From Acidobacteriota bacterium (GTDB lineage: Bacteria; Acidobacteriota; Terriglobia; Terriglobales; Acidobacteriaceae): a DNA stretch of 6,319 bases. Position 1 is the first letter of the stretch; every line of letters begins with the position of its first letter. Below, one piece after another: positions 6,120-6,319 of this stretch. The translations under genes were made by a program, and so were the position numbers. The notes beneath the pieces were generated by a model, which worked only from the letters and a program-made list of their open reading frames with translations, was not told the origin of the DNA and made no database searches. Location: NCBI GenBank assembly GCA_003225615.1, contig QIAS01000134.1, forward strand, positions 1 through 6,319. Reading direction: 5' to 3'.

Positions 6120-6319
6120 ATGAAGAAAAAAGCTGCAACTCTTGGTTTGTTAGCTATGGCATTGATAAGCACAGTGTTCGCTGCCGAGGGCCCTGTGCCC
6201 AAAGGTGTTCCGCATCTGGACCACGTCTTTGTCATCATGATGGAAAATCACGGCTACAATCAAATTGTCAATAATCCCGACGCGCCGTTCGCTAACGAAT
6301 TAGCAAGGTCGGCAAATTC
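6120..6319 (+). CDS. Secreted phosphoesterase of the phospholipase C/acid phosphatase family (PF04185-like), N-terminal fragment
   Basis: Only the first 66 codons are in the window; the frame is open at the right edge. The signal peptide is clear: MKKK, a hydrophobic core (residues 5-20) and cleavage near VFA|AE. The mature start has LDHVFVIMMENHGYNQIVNN (33-52), the signature first strand of the PF04185 family, which includes phospholipases C and AcpA-type acid phosphatases. In that family the Glu-Asn of the MMEN motif (Glu42, Asn43 here) helps form the metal/phosphate site. The following APFANELA resembles the usual APYLNxLA context. The ribosome site AAAGGTGA is 5 nt upstream. The gene is divergent from the phosphodiesterase at 5843, with a 276-base shared promoter region. 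Whether it acts on phospholipids or on small phosphomonoesters cannot be told from this fragment. Confidence 0.85.
   Translation, partial: MKKKAATLGLLAMALISTVFAAEGPVPKGVPHLDHVFVIMMENHGYNQIVNNPDAPFANELARSAN

Noticed and set aside
5909..6238. 109-codon minus-strand frame across the divergent promoter
   Set aside because: It overlaps the signal-peptide region of the plus-strand phosphoesterase and both tandem-repeat boxes, and its sequence looks non-protein-like.
1..6319. Mobile elements, CRISPR arrays, tRNA or rRNA genes
   Set aside because: I saw no terminal inverted repeats with a transposase, no regularly spaced long repeats, and no cloverleaf-type or rRNA-like segments.

Overview
The window is a compact phosphate-scavenging locus with four protein-coding genes, two of them cut by the window edges. 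The moderately GC-rich DNA, Shine-Dalgarno-type ribosome sites, and a large TonB-dependent receptor with an N-terminal carboxypeptidase-regulatory-like domain point to a Gram-negative bacterium. A soil acidobacterium (Terriglobia-like) is my best guess. That guess rests on the style of the proteins, not on any marker gene.

Layout, left to right. (1) Positions 1-807, minus strand: the N-terminal 269 residues of an exported calcineurin-like metallophosphoesterase, open to the left edge. (2) Positions 808-951: a short intergenic region with a probable terminator for the next gene and a weak tandem-repeat promoter candidate. (3) Positions 952-3834, minus: a complete 960-residue TonB-dependent receptor of the Xanthomonas/Caulobacter type. 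(4) Positions 3835-4232: a 398-base gap with a long leader holding competing stem-loops, a promoter candidate with four 11-bp-spaced 7-mers, and a textbook intrinsic terminator. (5) Positions 4233-5843, minus: a complete 536-residue type I phosphodiesterase/nucleotide-pyrophosphatase-like enzyme of the alkaline phosphatase superfamily, starting with GTG. (6) Positions 5844-6119: a divergent promoter region. (7) Position 6120 to the right edge, plus: the start of a phosphoesterase of the phospholipase C/acid phosphatase family (PF04185-like).

Three different secreted phosphoesterase families flank one outer-membrane transporter. Each gene appears to have its own promoter, and two terminators separate the minus-strand genes, so this is a cluster of single-gene units rather than an operon. 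The most interesting signal is regulatory. Upstream of three genes, and more weakly the fourth, there are 7-bp elements (best forms CTGTAAC, CTGTAGC, CCGTAAC, GCGTAAC, TTTTAAC) repeated every 11 bp. In the three better cases a -10-like hexamer starts exactly 10 bp after the last element. This is the architecture of a PhoB box. I infer that the locus is a PhoB-type phosphate-starvation regulon in which the enzymes release phosphate or small phospho-compounds outside the cell or in the periplasm, and the receptor imports a phosphorus-containing substrate. The substrate itself cannot be read from the sequence.
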